Under the pieces are notes generated by a model. It made no database searches. It was given only the letters and a program-made list of their open reading frames with translations, and was not told where the DNA came from. From CAZUAQ01 sp964618455 (GTDB lineage Bacteria > Planctomycetota > Phycisphaerae > UBA1845 > PWPN01): a stretch of 20,034 nt of DNA. The translations under genes were made by a program, and so were the position numbers. Each line of letters begins with the position of its first letter. Position 1 is the first letter of the stretch. This document shows, one piece after another, positions 5,997 to 13,856 of the stretch. Where the stretch lies: assembly GCA_964618455.1 (NCBI GenBank), contig CAZUAQ010000079.1, positions 1-20,034 of the forward strand, in the 5' to 3' direction.

Positions 5997-7574
5997 ATGA
6001 ACGTCGTAGCCTGGGCGCGGGTCTCGTCCCGCGAGCAACGGGAGGGCTATTCCATCGACGCGCAGCTTCGTGCCATGCGGGACAAGGCTGCGAAATCCGG
6101 CTCCACGATTGTGCGGGAGTTCGTCGTTGCCGAATCCGCCAAACGAGGCGCGGAACGGATCGCTTTCAACCAGATGCTCAAGTGGGTCAAGGCCAACGCC
6201 AAACGAGAAAAGATCGATGCCATCCTCTCCCACAAGCTCGATCGCGTGTGTCGTAACATGCGAGACGCCGTGCGCCTCCAGGAGCTCGAAGACACCTGCG
6301 GCGTACAATTGGCCTTCGTCGAGAACCAGTTCGGACCCGGTGCCGCGGGGGCGCTGTCTTTCAACGTGATGGCGGCCGTCGCCCAGTACTACTCGGACAA
6401 TCTCCGCGCCGAGGTTCTCAAAGGCATGGATGAAAAGGTCCGTCAGGGCTGGCCCACCGGTCTCGCCCCCTACGGGTATTCGAACGTCGACGACCGCAAC
6501 GAGCCCGTGGCACCGCACCCCGACAGGTCCAAGACGGTCGTTCGCATCTTCGAGCTGTATGCCAGCGGGCGGTACACCTTTGAACGATTGGCCAACCAAC
6601 TGGCTCAGGAAGGCCACATCCATCGCCCCAGCCAGCCGCGATTCAATCGAACGTCACTGTCGTACATCCTCAACAACCGCTTCTACATCGGTGAGCTGCA
6701 TCGCAACGGGCAAGTGTTCAAAGGCAGTTACCGGCTGCTGATCGATCGGCGTACCTTCGACGCCTGCCAGGACATCCTGAACGGTCGGAACCGGCGTACG
6801 GGTCATCCGGACCTCATGTTCTCCGGATGCGTGCTCCGATGTGGGGTTTGTGGCCATGCCATCACCGGGGAGCGCATCCGTCGCAAGCTTCGCAACGGAA
6901 ACTGCAACACGCATGTCTATTACCGATGCGGCAACAACCATCCCGAGCCGGATCACTCCAAGGTTCGGTGGCGCGAACCCGATGTCGAGGCAGCCATCAT
7001 CAAGGAACTGGAATCCCTCCGCCTGCCCACGCCCCGTCACAGCCAGTGGTTTCGTGATGCACTTGCCGCCGCCTTCGACGACGTGGATGCCGCCCAGTCC
7101 CAACAGAAAAAGACGCTGGCCAAACGTCGGACCGAGCTGAGCAACATGCAGGACCGGCTGCTCAACGGCTATCTCGCCGGGACCATCGACGAGGAAGCGT
7201 TCAAAGCCAAGACGGTGGATCTGAAACAGCAGGCCGAAGACGTCGAACGCCTGCTCGACGAGGCCGGCAACTTCGATCCTGCCTTCGGCCAGGCGGCGCT
7301 CGCCGCGTTTGATTTTAGCCAGAATCTGGTATCTATCTGGAATGGTTCAAACTCGGCAGGTAAACGCGAGATCCTTGAGTGCGTGAGTTTGAACCGCACT
7401 CTGACCGACGTAACTCTCGTTCTGACAAAGAGAAAGCCGTTCGACTTTCTCGCCGAACGGCCGTTTTTGAAGAAAAGTCGGGGCGACTGGATTCGAACCA
7501 GCGACCTCCTGCTCCCAAAGCAGGCGCTCTGCCAGGCTGAGCTACGCCCCGTGCGGTGTCGTGGCGGCATGTGA
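5997..7574 (+). CDS. Large serine recombinase (site-specific integrase)
   Basis: This cytoplasmic DNA recombinase of 525 residues probably inserts and excises the element. The N-terminal resolvase domain begins VVAWARVSSREQREGYSIDAQ; S10 is the expected nucleophile and R8 part of the active site, with LSHKLDRVCRN as another conserved catalytic segment. The Recombinase domain follows (about 155-265, including GLAPYGY and SYILNNRFYIGEL), then a zinc-ribbon domain with C278, C282, C285 and C311 (FSGCVLRCGVCGHAITGERI), then a coiled-coil region around 355-420. This is the full layout of large serine integrases. Oddly, the frame does not stop at the end of the family-like sequence: it runs antisense through the tRNA-Pro gene (residues about 494-519) and stops at 7574. 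The C-terminal ~30 residues are therefore supplied by the target site, and the protein end would differ after excision. Confidence 0.93.
   Translation: MNVVAWARVSSREQREGYSIDAQLRAMRDKAAKSGSTIVREFVVAESAKRGAERIAFNQMLKWVKANAKREKIDAILSHKLDRVCRNMRDAVRLQELEDTCGVQLAFVENQFGPGAAGALSFNVMAAVAQYYSDNLRAEVLKGMDEKVRQGWPTGLAPYGYSNVDDRNEPVAPHPDRSKTVVRIFELYASGRYTFERLANQLAQEGHIHRPSQPRFNRTSLSYILNNRFYIGELHRNGQVFKGSYRLLIDRRTFDACQDILNGRNRRTGHPDLMFSGCVLRCGVCGHAITGERIRRKLRNGNCNTHVYYRCGNNHPEPDHSKVRWREPDVEAAIIKELESLRLPTPRHSQWFRDALAAAFDDVDAAQSQQKKTLAKRRTELSNMQDRLLNGYLAGTIDEEAFKAKTVDLKQQAEDVERLLDEAGNFDPAFGQAALAAFDFSQNLVSIWNGSNSAGKREILECVSLNRTLTDVTLVLTKRKPFDFLAERPFLKKSRGDWIRTSDLLLPKQALCQAELRPVRCRGGM
7344..7395. repeat. 11-bp inverted repeat inside the recombinase 3' end
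   Basis: GGTTCAAACTC (7344-7354) and GAGTTTGAACC (7385-7395) are perfect inverted copies separated by 30 nt, about 83 nt before the tRNA 3' end. It lies within the recombinase coding sequence. It could be a recombinase binding site near the attachment point or an mRNA hairpin. A chance match of this length and spacing is not excluded in 20 kb. Confidence 0.4.
7424..7461 (-). terminator. Likely terminator of the tRNA-Pro transcript
   Basis: Read on the minus strand, just after the tRNA 3' end, GCCGTTCG and CGAACGGC form a perfect 8-bp stem with a 10-nt loop, followed by CTTTCTCTTTG. This fits rho-independent termination of the tRNA, although the U-tract is interrupted. On the plus strand the same hairpin is followed by CGTTTTTG, so it could act both ways; the recombinase frame nevertheless reads through it. 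Confidence 0.45.
7478..7551 (-). tRNA. tRNA-Pro (anticodon TGG)
   Basis: On the minus strand a complete cloverleaf of 74 nt can be folded. The acceptor stem is CGGGGCG/CGCCCCG, and the D arm starts at GCTC and closes with GAGC. The anticodon stem is CCTGC/GCAGG with loop TTTGGGA (anticodon TGG, decoding CCA), and the T arm is GCTGG-TTCGAAT-CCAGT. The discriminator is A, and CCA is not encoded. The gene looks intact, as expected when an element reconstitutes the tRNA after integration in its 3' end. Confidence 0.95.
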
Positions 7575-7726
7575 TGCCCCGGTTGTCCTGTCATTGTTCC
7601 GGGGGGGGCGGGCAAAGTCAATGACGGCGGGGGGAACGCCAACTCCCGAGACGTCCGCTTCCTGAAGCGAACAGATGAACGTCGTGGATCTTCCGGGAAG
7701 CCGCTTTCCGTGGGGACGGATCCTTC

Positions 7727-8614
7727 TCACTCCACGCCGCCATAGATCGTGACCGGCGTATCCACCTTCGCGCGTACGCGGTCGGCGATCTGCTCGAGTT
7801 GTTCGACGCGGAGCGGGCGGACCCAGTCCTCGGCGGTATCGCGCGCGATGGTGTACACCTGGATGAGCTTCAGCTGTCCGCCGGCATCGCGGATGTCGCG
7901 CAGTCGCTGGGCGAAGGCGTCCACTTCCGCCTCCGGCGGCGGCTCGTCGCGAACGTGCATCCAGAGCGACTGGATCACGATCGGCCGCACCCTGGCGGTC
8001 TCGGTGATGTTCTCGAGGATTGTGGCCAGCGGGACGTTCGGGCGATTGACCTGCTGGTAGTAGTCTTCGGTCCCGGCGTCGAGCTTCGCCCAGATCTCGC
8101 CCTGGTTCCGGTCAATGACTGCCAAGGCGTCACGCACGCCAGGTCGGGTGAGGTAGGCGGCGTCGGTGATGAGCACGATCTTCACGTCGTCCAGGCCCAT
8201 CCGGCGCTTCAGGGCGGCCACGAAATCGACAGTTTCCGGAAAATGTGGGGAGGTCGTGGGTTCACCGTCGCCGCTGAAAGCGATGTCATTGAAGCGGCGG
8301 AGATGCGGCGGAACGTTGCCGAACCGCATGTCGTTGAACAAATCACCGCTGACAGCGAGTTGGGCAAGGTGTTCGACTTCGGCCTTGAGTCGATCCATCT
8401 CCACGCGTCGCACGCGCGGTTCGACGGTGCGATCGACCTGGCAGTAGACGCAATCGAAGTTGCACGCCTTATCCGGGTTGAGATTGACTCCGATGGACAG
8501 ACCGCTGCTCCGCCGGCTGATCACCGGATAGACGTAAAGATTCTCCTGCCAGTTCCGCGTGTGCTGGCGAAAGATCTCGCGCGAGGTCGTCGAGATGGTG
8601 GGTTCGTCCGTCAT
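7727..8614 (-). CDS. Radical SAM protein (COG0731-like)
   Basis: This 295-residue enzyme uses S-adenosylmethionine and a 4Fe-4S cluster to make a radical; its substrate is unknown. The cluster motif CNFDCVYC (CxxxCxxC) lies at residues 51-58, in the segment GVNLNPDKACNFDCVYCQVD, and the GxGEPT-like segment FSGDGEPTTSPHF follows at a normal distance for SAM binding. The overall pattern resembles the COG0731 group, which includes wyosine-type tRNA-modifying enzymes, but this does not fix the reaction. I chose ATG 8614 because GAGGA lies about 5 nt upstream; the frame is open to 8686. It is not obviously in an operon with the TolC-like gene upstream: 140 nt and a possible promoter separate them. 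It is the first chromosomal gene after the tRNA. Confidence 0.85.
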   Translation of the reverse strand: MTDEPTISTTSREIFRQHTRNWQENLYVYPVISRRSSGLSIGVNLNPDKACNFDCVYCQVDRTVEPRVRRVEMDRLKAEVEHLAQLAVSGDLFNDMRFGNVPPHLRRFNDIAFSGDGEPTTSPHFPETVDFVAALKRRMGLDDVKIVLITDAAYLTRPGVRDALAVIDRNQGEIWAKLDAGTEDYYQQVNRPNVPLATILENITETARVRPIVIQSLWMHVRDEPPPEAEVDAFAQRLRDIRDAGGQLKLIQVYTIARDTAEDWVRPLRVEQLEQIADRVRAKVDTPVTIYGGVE

Positions 8615-8684
8615 GCATTCCTCGATCATCAAGTGGTCTGCACCGCATTTCCGAGCAGGATGCGCGAGCAGATATTCCTGATTC

Positions 8685-8690
8685 ATTATA
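8685..8690 (-). promoter_or_regulatory. Candidate -10 box for the radical SAM gene
   Basis: TATAAT on the minus strand at 8690-8685 lies about 70 nt upstream of the chosen start at 8614. No good -35 box is found at 16-18 nt, so support is only partial. Further upstream, near 8724-8739, GTCCG and CGGAC form a short hairpin just after the TolC-like gene, but without a U-tract. Confidence 0.35.
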
Positions 8691-8754
8691 GCGCGGAAAC
8701 AGGGAGGAACCTTGGGGCAGGAAGTCCGGGCTTTCGGACGATCTATCGTTCGGT

Positions 8755-10578
8755 TCAGGGCGCCAGAAGCTCGACGCTGTCGCTGTCGTAGTCCTCGAGC
8801 CCTTTGATGACGATGTTATTGTAGTTCAGCAGCGTGCCCTTCTGCCGCTCCAGATTGGCGATGGCGATGTTGTATTCAATGATAGCCTGGAGGAGCTGGC
8901 GACGCGCCCCGGCCAGCTGCTGATTCGCGTCGAGTTCGACCTGCAACGCGGCGGCGTCGCGGCGGATCTGCCGTATCTTGATCGCCCGTAGCTGATCAAC
9001 GGAAGCCTGTGACGCCTCGAGGGTCGGGACGATCTGGTCGTAGGCGGTCACGAGATCCCGAATGGCGACCTTGACCTCGCGAATGACGTTCTCAATGGCG
9101 GCCCCGTGCGCGGCGATGGCCTGGGCCTGCTGCAGCCGGGCGCGGCGCACTGCCGCTTCCGGACCGCGGTTGCCGATGGGCCATTCGAACTGGAGCGTGA
9201 CCAGGTACTCGTGAAAGTCGTTCCGGCTCAGTTGGCTGAAAGCCTGGTCGGCATTGCCGCCCAGACCATCCACGATGTACCGGAAGAGCAGGTCAAGTCG
9301 CGGCAGGGCCTGGTTCTTGGCAGCCCCGATGGCAATCTGGGCTTTTTCGATGGTCAGCTTGGCTTCGTGAAGCTCCGCCCGGTGGGCCAGCGCCGTCGTC
9401 ACTTCGCCCAGTTGATCGATCACCATCGGCTCAATGCTCGGCAGCGTGACGGGAATGATCTCGACGTCATCCGCCAGGTTCAGGTCCGGATCGTTCATGA
9501 GCGACTTGAGCGCCGTCTCGGCGTTGCGCAACTGGTTGACGGAGGTGTTGAAGTCCGCGGCATTCAGCGCGATGCGGCTCTTGGTCTGGTTGATCTGAAT
9601 GGGATAGGCATCGAGATCCTGCCGGGCGACCAGGTCGCTTTGGATCGTCTCGAGGCTGGCCAGCAGGCGTGATCCGATCACCACTTCGCGACGGGACTGC
9701 ACCAGGCGCCAGTACGCCTGCTCGACGTTGTAGACCACTTCGCGGATTTCGCGTCGCATGCGCTCGGTGGTGATGGACTGGTCCAGCCGGGCGAGTTCGA
9801 TGCGCGAGCGATTGAAGTCCAGACCGAATCCCCGGAGGAAGGGCTGGCGCATCTCGACGATGAACTGGTTGAAGTACGCGGGATTCAACGTCTGGAAAGC
9901 GAGATTGGATGATTGCCGGTTCAAGGCATAACTGGCCTGGACGGTCGCGCCGGTCGAGAGCAGCTTGCGAACCCCGGTATCGAGATTGCGTGCATCGGAG
10001 GCGGTGCCGATCAGGGCCGATGAACTCGGTCGATCCTGCTTGTTGTACGAAATGTTGGCAAAGTAGACGGCATCGAACGCCGACTCGGCCTCGACGATAC
10101 GCGTGGCCTCGATGGCAGGGTTGTAGGTCTGCACGCGGATCGCGTAATTGTTCTCGATGGACCGTTGGATCGCTTCATCCAGCGTCAAGCGGACCGACTT
10201 CGGCTGATCCAGCCGGTCAAGCCGATTCAGGAAGCGGTCGCGTTCATCCTGTTCCTCGTCATCCTCCGGTGGCGTGCGCCGAACCCAATCGCGCGCTTCC
10301 TGTGGCGAGGGAATCTCGACTTGCACGCTCTGCGGATCCGGGCCGGGGCCGGGGGTCATCGTTTGCACCGGATCGGAGGGTACCGGATCGGCCACGTCCT
10401 CGGCCTGGGCAAGACGCGCGGCGGCGATGGCCTGGGCACGCTGGATCGGGGTGCGTGCGTGCTCGGCCTGATCGATCTCCGCAGTGGCGCTTTCGCCGGC
10501 GGCCGGACCGGCCGACACGAAGATCAGGCCCACCATCACGAGGAACCCGTTCCCACGGAACTGCCCGGACCTGCCCAT
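8755..10578 (-). CDS. TolC-family outer membrane efflux protein
   Basis: This is an outer-membrane channel protein of 607 residues. ATG 10578 has AAGGAG 6-7 nt upstream and is followed by a typical signal peptide (basic GRSGQFRG, hydrophobic FLVMVGLIFVSAG, cleavage near GPAAGES). A Pro- and acid-rich linker occupies about residues 30-125. From about 130 (VRLTLDEAIQRSIENNYAIRV) the sequence shows the outer membrane efflux repeats: long amphipathic helices such as VEQAYWRLVQSRREVVIGSRLLASLE and a second set near the C-terminus, with beta-strand segments between (VTLQFEWPIGNRG). TolC itself has about 470 mature residues, so the linker and N-terminal extension explain the greater length. No inner-membrane pump or adaptor gene is beside it in this window, so its transport partner is unknown. 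It is transcribed from a good promoter at 10705-10732. Confidence 0.9.
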   Translation of the reverse strand: MGRSGQFRGNGFLVMVGLIFVSAGPAAGESATAEIDQAEHARTPIQRAQAIAAARLAQAEDVADPVPSDPVQTMTPGPGPDPQSVQVEIPSPQEARDWVRRTPPEDDEEQDERDRFLNRLDRLDQPKSVRLTLDEAIQRSIENNYAIRVQTYNPAIEATRIVEAESAFDAVYFANISYNKQDRPSSSALIGTASDARNLDTGVRKLLSTGATVQASYALNRQSSNLAFQTLNPAYFNQFIVEMRQPFLRGFGLDFNRSRIELARLDQSITTERMRREIREVVYNVEQAYWRLVQSRREVVIGSRLLASLETIQSDLVARQDLDAYPIQINQTKSRIALNAADFNTSVNQLRNAETALKSLMNDPDLNLADDVEIIPVTLPSIEPMVIDQLGEVTTALAHRAELHEAKLTIEKAQIAIGAAKNQALPRLDLLFRYIVDGLGGNADQAFSQLSRNDFHEYLVTLQFEWPIGNRGPEAAVRRARLQQAQAIAAHGAAIENVIREVKVAIRDLVTAYDQIVPTLEASQASVDQLRAIKIRQIRRDAAALQVELDANQQLAGARRQLLQAIIEYNIAIANLERQKGTLLNYNNIVIKGLEDYDSDSVELLAP

Positions 10579-10704
10579 AGAGACTCCTTCAATCGATACC
10601 CTGGGATGAGCCTTCGCGAGAAAGTGCGTCTCAGCTTCCGAACCGCGCCACTGCTTCCACGGCCCGAACACCCATCTTCACATCTGCTTGAGGCGCAGGA
10701 ACGT

Positions 10705-10732
10705 ATTGTAGATGGGACGGAGTCACTGTCAA
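10705..10732 (-). promoter_or_regulatory. Sigma70-type promoter of the TolC-family gene
   Basis: On the minus strand a perfect TTGACA (10732-10727) is followed after 16 nt by TACAAT (10710-10705), a near-consensus -10. The transcript would start near 10698, giving a leader of about 120 nt before the ATG at 10578. Orientation and position fit the TolC-family gene. Confidence 0.65.
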
Positions 10733-10822
10733 CGCGGTCTCCGGGCAGGCCGGTGACGCTTACGCACGGGGCATCGGGGTTCCCCGGTGCGGCGGAGGAC
10801 GGGCATTCCCATCCCAGCGCGG

Positions 10823-10828
10823 TATAAT
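10823..10828 (+). promoter_or_regulatory. Candidate -10 box for the phosphohexomutase gene
   Basis: A perfect TATAAT at 10823-10828 lies 42 nt before the GTG start at 10870. There is no clear TTGACA-like box 16-18 nt upstream, so the promoter may be weak or activator-dependent. It faces away from the TolC promoter in the same 291-nt divergent gap. Confidence 0.4.
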
Positions 10829-10869
10829 CACGCAAGCGGCAAGTCCAGTCACGCACAAGAAGGGCGAAC

Positions 10870-12486
10870 GTGGGTCAATCGGCACAGAACATCACAGAAT
10901 ACTACCGCTACTGTCCGGGCGAAGAGCACATCAAGATTTCCGACGCCATGTGCCTCGGGAGGCGTCGCACCAATTTCCACAAGTGCAAGAGCTGCCAGTT
11001 CAACGACGATACCCAGGCGACCGGCACCGCCGTGATCCCTTCGTCGGCGGAGACCAGTCTGCTGTCGGCGGAAAAAGAAAAACGTGAGCGTATCGACGCC
11101 ATTTTCAAAGCGTATGACATTCGCGGGCGGGTGCCCGAGCAGCTCGATGCGGAAATCGCCTGGCGGATCGGACTGGCCACGGCGCAGTTTCTTCGCTCCG
11201 AACTCCGCGGATACGACCGGACGCGGACGGAAATGTCTGCCGTGCTCGTCGGGCGCGACATGCGCAAGAGCAGCCCGGACCTGGCCCGCTCGCTGATCGA
11301 AGGGCTGCGCGCCGGAGGCTCCGTGGTGCGCGACATCGGCATGATTGACAGCCCGCAGCTCTGCTTCGCGATCAACCATCTGTCCTGCTGCGGCGGGGTT
11401 CAGGTGACCGCCAGCCACAACTCCGACCGCTACAACGGTTTCAAGATCAGCGGGCAGGGCGGCAAGCCCATTGGCGACAACACCGGCCTGGCGAAGATCC
11501 GCAAGATCGCTCAGAACACGATCCAGCATGCCCCCACGCAGATGGCGGAACTCGAACAGGTGGATCTCTCCGACGAATACAAGGCGTTCGTCAGGGGCTT
11601 CCTGCGGACCGACGGTGTCGGCTTTGACACCGAGGAGCCGATGCGCCTTGTCGTGGACGCGTCGAACGGCATGGCGGGGCGATGGCTGCCCTTCCTCTTC
11701 GACGATCTTGACTGGCTGGACATCATCCGTCTCAACTTCGAACACAACGGCCAGTTCATTCACGATCCCAATCCTCTTGTCGAGGCCAACCTCGCCCAGG
11801 TCAAGGATCGCGTGATCCGCTCGAAAGCGCACCTGGGCGTCTGCTTCGACGGGGACGCCGACCGGATCGTCTTCGTGGACGGTTCCGGAGAGGTGGTGCC
11901 CACGGATCTGGTGACGGCGCTGCTGGCGCGGCATTTCCTGCAGGATGCCCCCGGCTCGGCCGTCGTGTACGATCTTCGCTCGTCGCGGGTGGTTCCCGAG
12001 GAGATTCGCAAAGCGGGAGGCGTTCCCCGGCGCGAGCGGTGCGGCAACGTGTTCATCCGCAAGGCGCTCAAGGACGGCAAGGGCATCTTCGGCGGCGAGT
12101 TGAGCGGACACTATTACTTCCGGGATAACGGATATTGCGATTCCGGTATGATCGCCCTGGCGGAAGTGCTGAACCTGCTCTGCGCGAGTGGCGAATCGTT
12201 GGAATCGCTCGTGGCCCCGCTGAAGCGCTACGCCATGTCCGGCGAAATGAATTTCAGGAACGAGGATGCCGCAGGGACGCTCGCGCAACTGGCGGAGACG
12301 TACACCGACGGGGAGATCGATTACCTCGACGGCATCACTGTGATGTATGACGACTGGTGGTTCAACGTTCGCCCGTCCAATACCGAGCCGTACCTTCGGC
12401 TGAACGCCGAGGCGAATACTGCCAAATTACTGAAACGCAAGCTCGAGGATCTGACCCCGCTTCTCGGTGAACCAGTGACGGACTGA
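10870..12486 (+). CDS. Phosphomannomutase/phosphoglucomutase with four-Cys N-terminal extension
   Basis: This enzyme of 538 residues moves phosphate between C1 and C6 of a hexose (mannose or glucose phosphate), feeding sugar nucleotides for cell-surface glycans. Family signatures are all present: phosphoserine loop VTASHN with S182, metal loop DGDADR at 327-332, sugar-binding loop GGELSGHYYF from 408 and phosphate-binding loop RPSNTEP at 501-507. FKAYDIRGRVPEQ near residue 77 is the usual N-terminus of the family. What precedes it is unusual: about 70 residues with C15, C28, C39 and C42 (the last two as CKSC), likely a metal-binding module, then a linker. GTG 10870 is the start, with AAGGGCG upstream. 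The extension is in the same open frame without a stop, so it is part of the protein rather than a separate gene. Substrate preference (mannose or glucose) cannot be decided. Confidence 0.9.
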   Translation: MGQSAQNITEYYRYCPGEEHIKISDAMCLGRRRTNFHKCKSCQFNDDTQATGTAVIPSSAETSLLSAEKEKRERIDAIFKAYDIRGRVPEQLDAEIAWRIGLATAQFLRSELRGYDRTRTEMSAVLVGRDMRKSSPDLARSLIEGLRAGGSVVRDIGMIDSPQLCFAINHLSCCGGVQVTASHNSDRYNGFKISGQGGKPIGDNTGLAKIRKIAQNTIQHAPTQMAELEQVDLSDEYKAFVRGFLRTDGVGFDTEEPMRLVVDASNGMAGRWLPFLFDDLDWLDIIRLNFEHNGQFIHDPNPLVEANLAQVKDRVIRSKAHLGVCFDGDADRIVFVDGSGEVVPTDLVTALLARHFLQDAPGSAVVYDLRSSRVVPEEIRKAGGVPRRERCGNVFIRKALKDGKGIFGGELSGHYYFRDNGYCDSGMIALAEVLNLLCASGESLESLVAPLKRYAMSGEMNFRNEDAAGTLAQLAETYTDGEIDYLDGITVMYDDWWFNVRPSNTEPYLRLNAEANTAKLLKRKLEDLTPLLGEPVTD

Positions 12487-12557
12487 GCAGCCAGGACCGA
12501 CGTGCTCAAAGGAATGACTCTCCCTCCGGGGACGCAAGGAGCAACCCACCCATTCCC

Positions 12558-13811
12558 ATGATTGTTGATGACACCGTTGACCATCGGAAACTCGATTGCG
12601 GCATCGAGTTGGCGGTGCTGCCGCTACCGGCAAGAAACGTCGCCGCGATGCACATTCGGTATCTCGCGGGTTACGCGTTCGAGGCCGGCGATGCGCTCGG
12701 CGGCGCGCACGTTCTCGACGAGGTGATCACCAAGGGCACGGCCCGGCGCGACGGCCGGGCGCTCAACGACGCCTTCGATGAGATCGGCGTGTCGCACGGA
12801 TCGTATGTCGGCCGCGAGACGTTCGGCTTCAGTGCCATCGGACTGGCGGAATTCATCGATCGCTGCATCGATCTTCATGCCGAGTTCCTGTTGACCCCCT
12901 CGTTTCCCGAAGAAGCCTGTGAAGTCGCCATCGATCTGACGCGTCAGGAACTGGCAGCGCTGCACGACGACCCGGGCGAACTGGCGAAGAAGCATCTGCA
13001 CCGCCAGGCGTATGGCCCGTTTCTCGGGCGGCATCCGCTCGGGGAGGCCGCCACGCTGGAACGGCTGACCCGGGACGATCTGATGGCCCACTGGCAGCGC
13101 TTTTTTCACCCGCACCGCATGATGGTGTCTCTCGTCGGCAACGTCGATCCGGAACGCATTGCCGAGCGATTCGAAGCCGCGTTCGCCCGGGGATCCGCCG
13201 CGACCCGCGCCGAGGACAATGGCGAAGTACCGACCTTCCCCATCGAGTTCCAAGCGGTCACCAAGCACGTGCCCCAGGACACGGAACAACAGCAGATACT
13301 GCTGTGCTTTCCCGGGGCGTCACGCACCGACGAGGATTATCCGGTCGGGGAAGTGCTGCTGGGCGTGTTGAGCGGAGGCATGAGCAGTCGCCTCTTTGCC
13401 GAGGTTCGCGAAAAGCAGGGACTGGTGTACTGGATCGATGCGTGGAGTGACCATCCGCGCGGGGGCGGCCTTGTCCACGTGGGGGCCTCGTCGACGCCGG
13501 AGAATGCCGATCGCACGCTCGAGACCATCCTCCGCGAGATCGACCGCGTGGCCGAAGACCTCACGCAGGAAGAGGTGGACCGCGCGATTACCGGGATCGT
13601 CGCCCAGGCGCAGACGCGAGGTGACATCTCGCGTGTGCGGACCAACCGGATCGCCGACGATCTCTTCTACCATCACCGCCCGCTCTCGCGGGAGGCGTAC
13701 CTCCGTCGCGTCAGGCAGGTCACCGTCGACGACATTCACCGTTACCTGGAAGATCATCCGCGCGACCGGCTGAGCATCGTCAGTCTCGGACCGAAAGGGA
13801 ACGCCCGCTGA
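12558..13811 (+). CDS. M16 peptidase-like subunit lacking the zinc site but keeping the Arg/Tyr pair
   Basis: This 417-residue protein has the insulinase/processing-peptidase (M16) fold by sequence: an N-terminal domain (IELAVLPLPARNVAAMHIRY), the middle linker VSLVGNVDPERI and a second domain with GGMSSRLFAEVREKQGLVYW. The zinc-binding HxxEH is replaced by H51-V-L-D54-E55, so it should not be catalytic by itself. The C-terminal substrate-binding pair, R284 and Y291 in REKQGLVY, is intact. In bacterial M16B heterodimers one subunit supplies the zinc and the other the Arg/Tyr pair; this is the second type. It lies immediately upstream of the zinc-bearing partner. ATG 12558 is the only plausible start, with GCAAGGA some distance upstream. 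The 71-nt gap after the phosphohexomutase may allow cotranscription. No signal peptide is visible. Confidence 0.88.
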   Translation: MIVDDTVDHRKLDCGIELAVLPLPARNVAAMHIRYLAGYAFEAGDALGGAHVLDEVITKGTARRDGRALNDAFDEIGVSHGSYVGRETFGFSAIGLAEFIDRCIDLHAEFLLTPSFPEEACEVAIDLTRQELAALHDDPGELAKKHLHRQAYGPFLGRHPLGEAATLERLTRDDLMAHWQRFFHPHRMMVSLVGNVDPERIAERFEAAFARGSAATRAEDNGEVPTFPIEFQAVTKHVPQDTEQQQILLCFPGASRTDEDYPVGEVLLGVLSGGMSSRLFAEVREKQGLVYWIDAWSDHPRGGGLVHVGASSTPENADRTLETILREIDRVAEDLTQEEVDRAITGIVAQAQTRGDISRVRTNRIADDLFYHHRPLSREAYLRRVRQVTVDDIHRYLEDHPRDRLSIVSLGPKGNAR

Positions 13812-13856
13812 TTGTGCTCGGCATCTCCGCTCCCGGGAAACTTCAAGCTGAAAGCC

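Larger units (their letters stand above)
1..7551. mobile_element. Integrated element, right part, abutting tRNA-Pro (left end outside window)
   Basis: This stretch combines a replication module (AEP primase and SF2 helicase), a noncoding AT-rich palindrome, several small unknown or zinc-finger-like proteins and a large serine recombinase lying directly against a tRNA gene. That gene set is typical of an integrative element that can replicate when excised; the grouping is inference. The right limit is probably inside the tRNA at 7478-7551, because the recombinase frame runs into it. I looked for a second copy of the tRNA 3' end in the left part of the window and saw none, so the left end should lie upstream. 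No conjugation, capsid or packaging gene is visible. What follows the tRNA is ordinary chromosomal content. Confidence 0.6.

Noticed and set aside
1..7400. Second copy of the tRNA 3' end as left attachment site
   Set aside because: I found no copy of the sequence around GGATTCGAACC or of the tRNA 3' acceptor part in this range; it probably lies outside the window. A systematic search with mismatches is needed to be sure.
10849..12288. Minus-strand 479-codon open frame opposite the phosphohexomutase
   Set aside because: The plus strand carries unmistakable mutase motifs; long antisense frames are expected in DNA this GC-rich.
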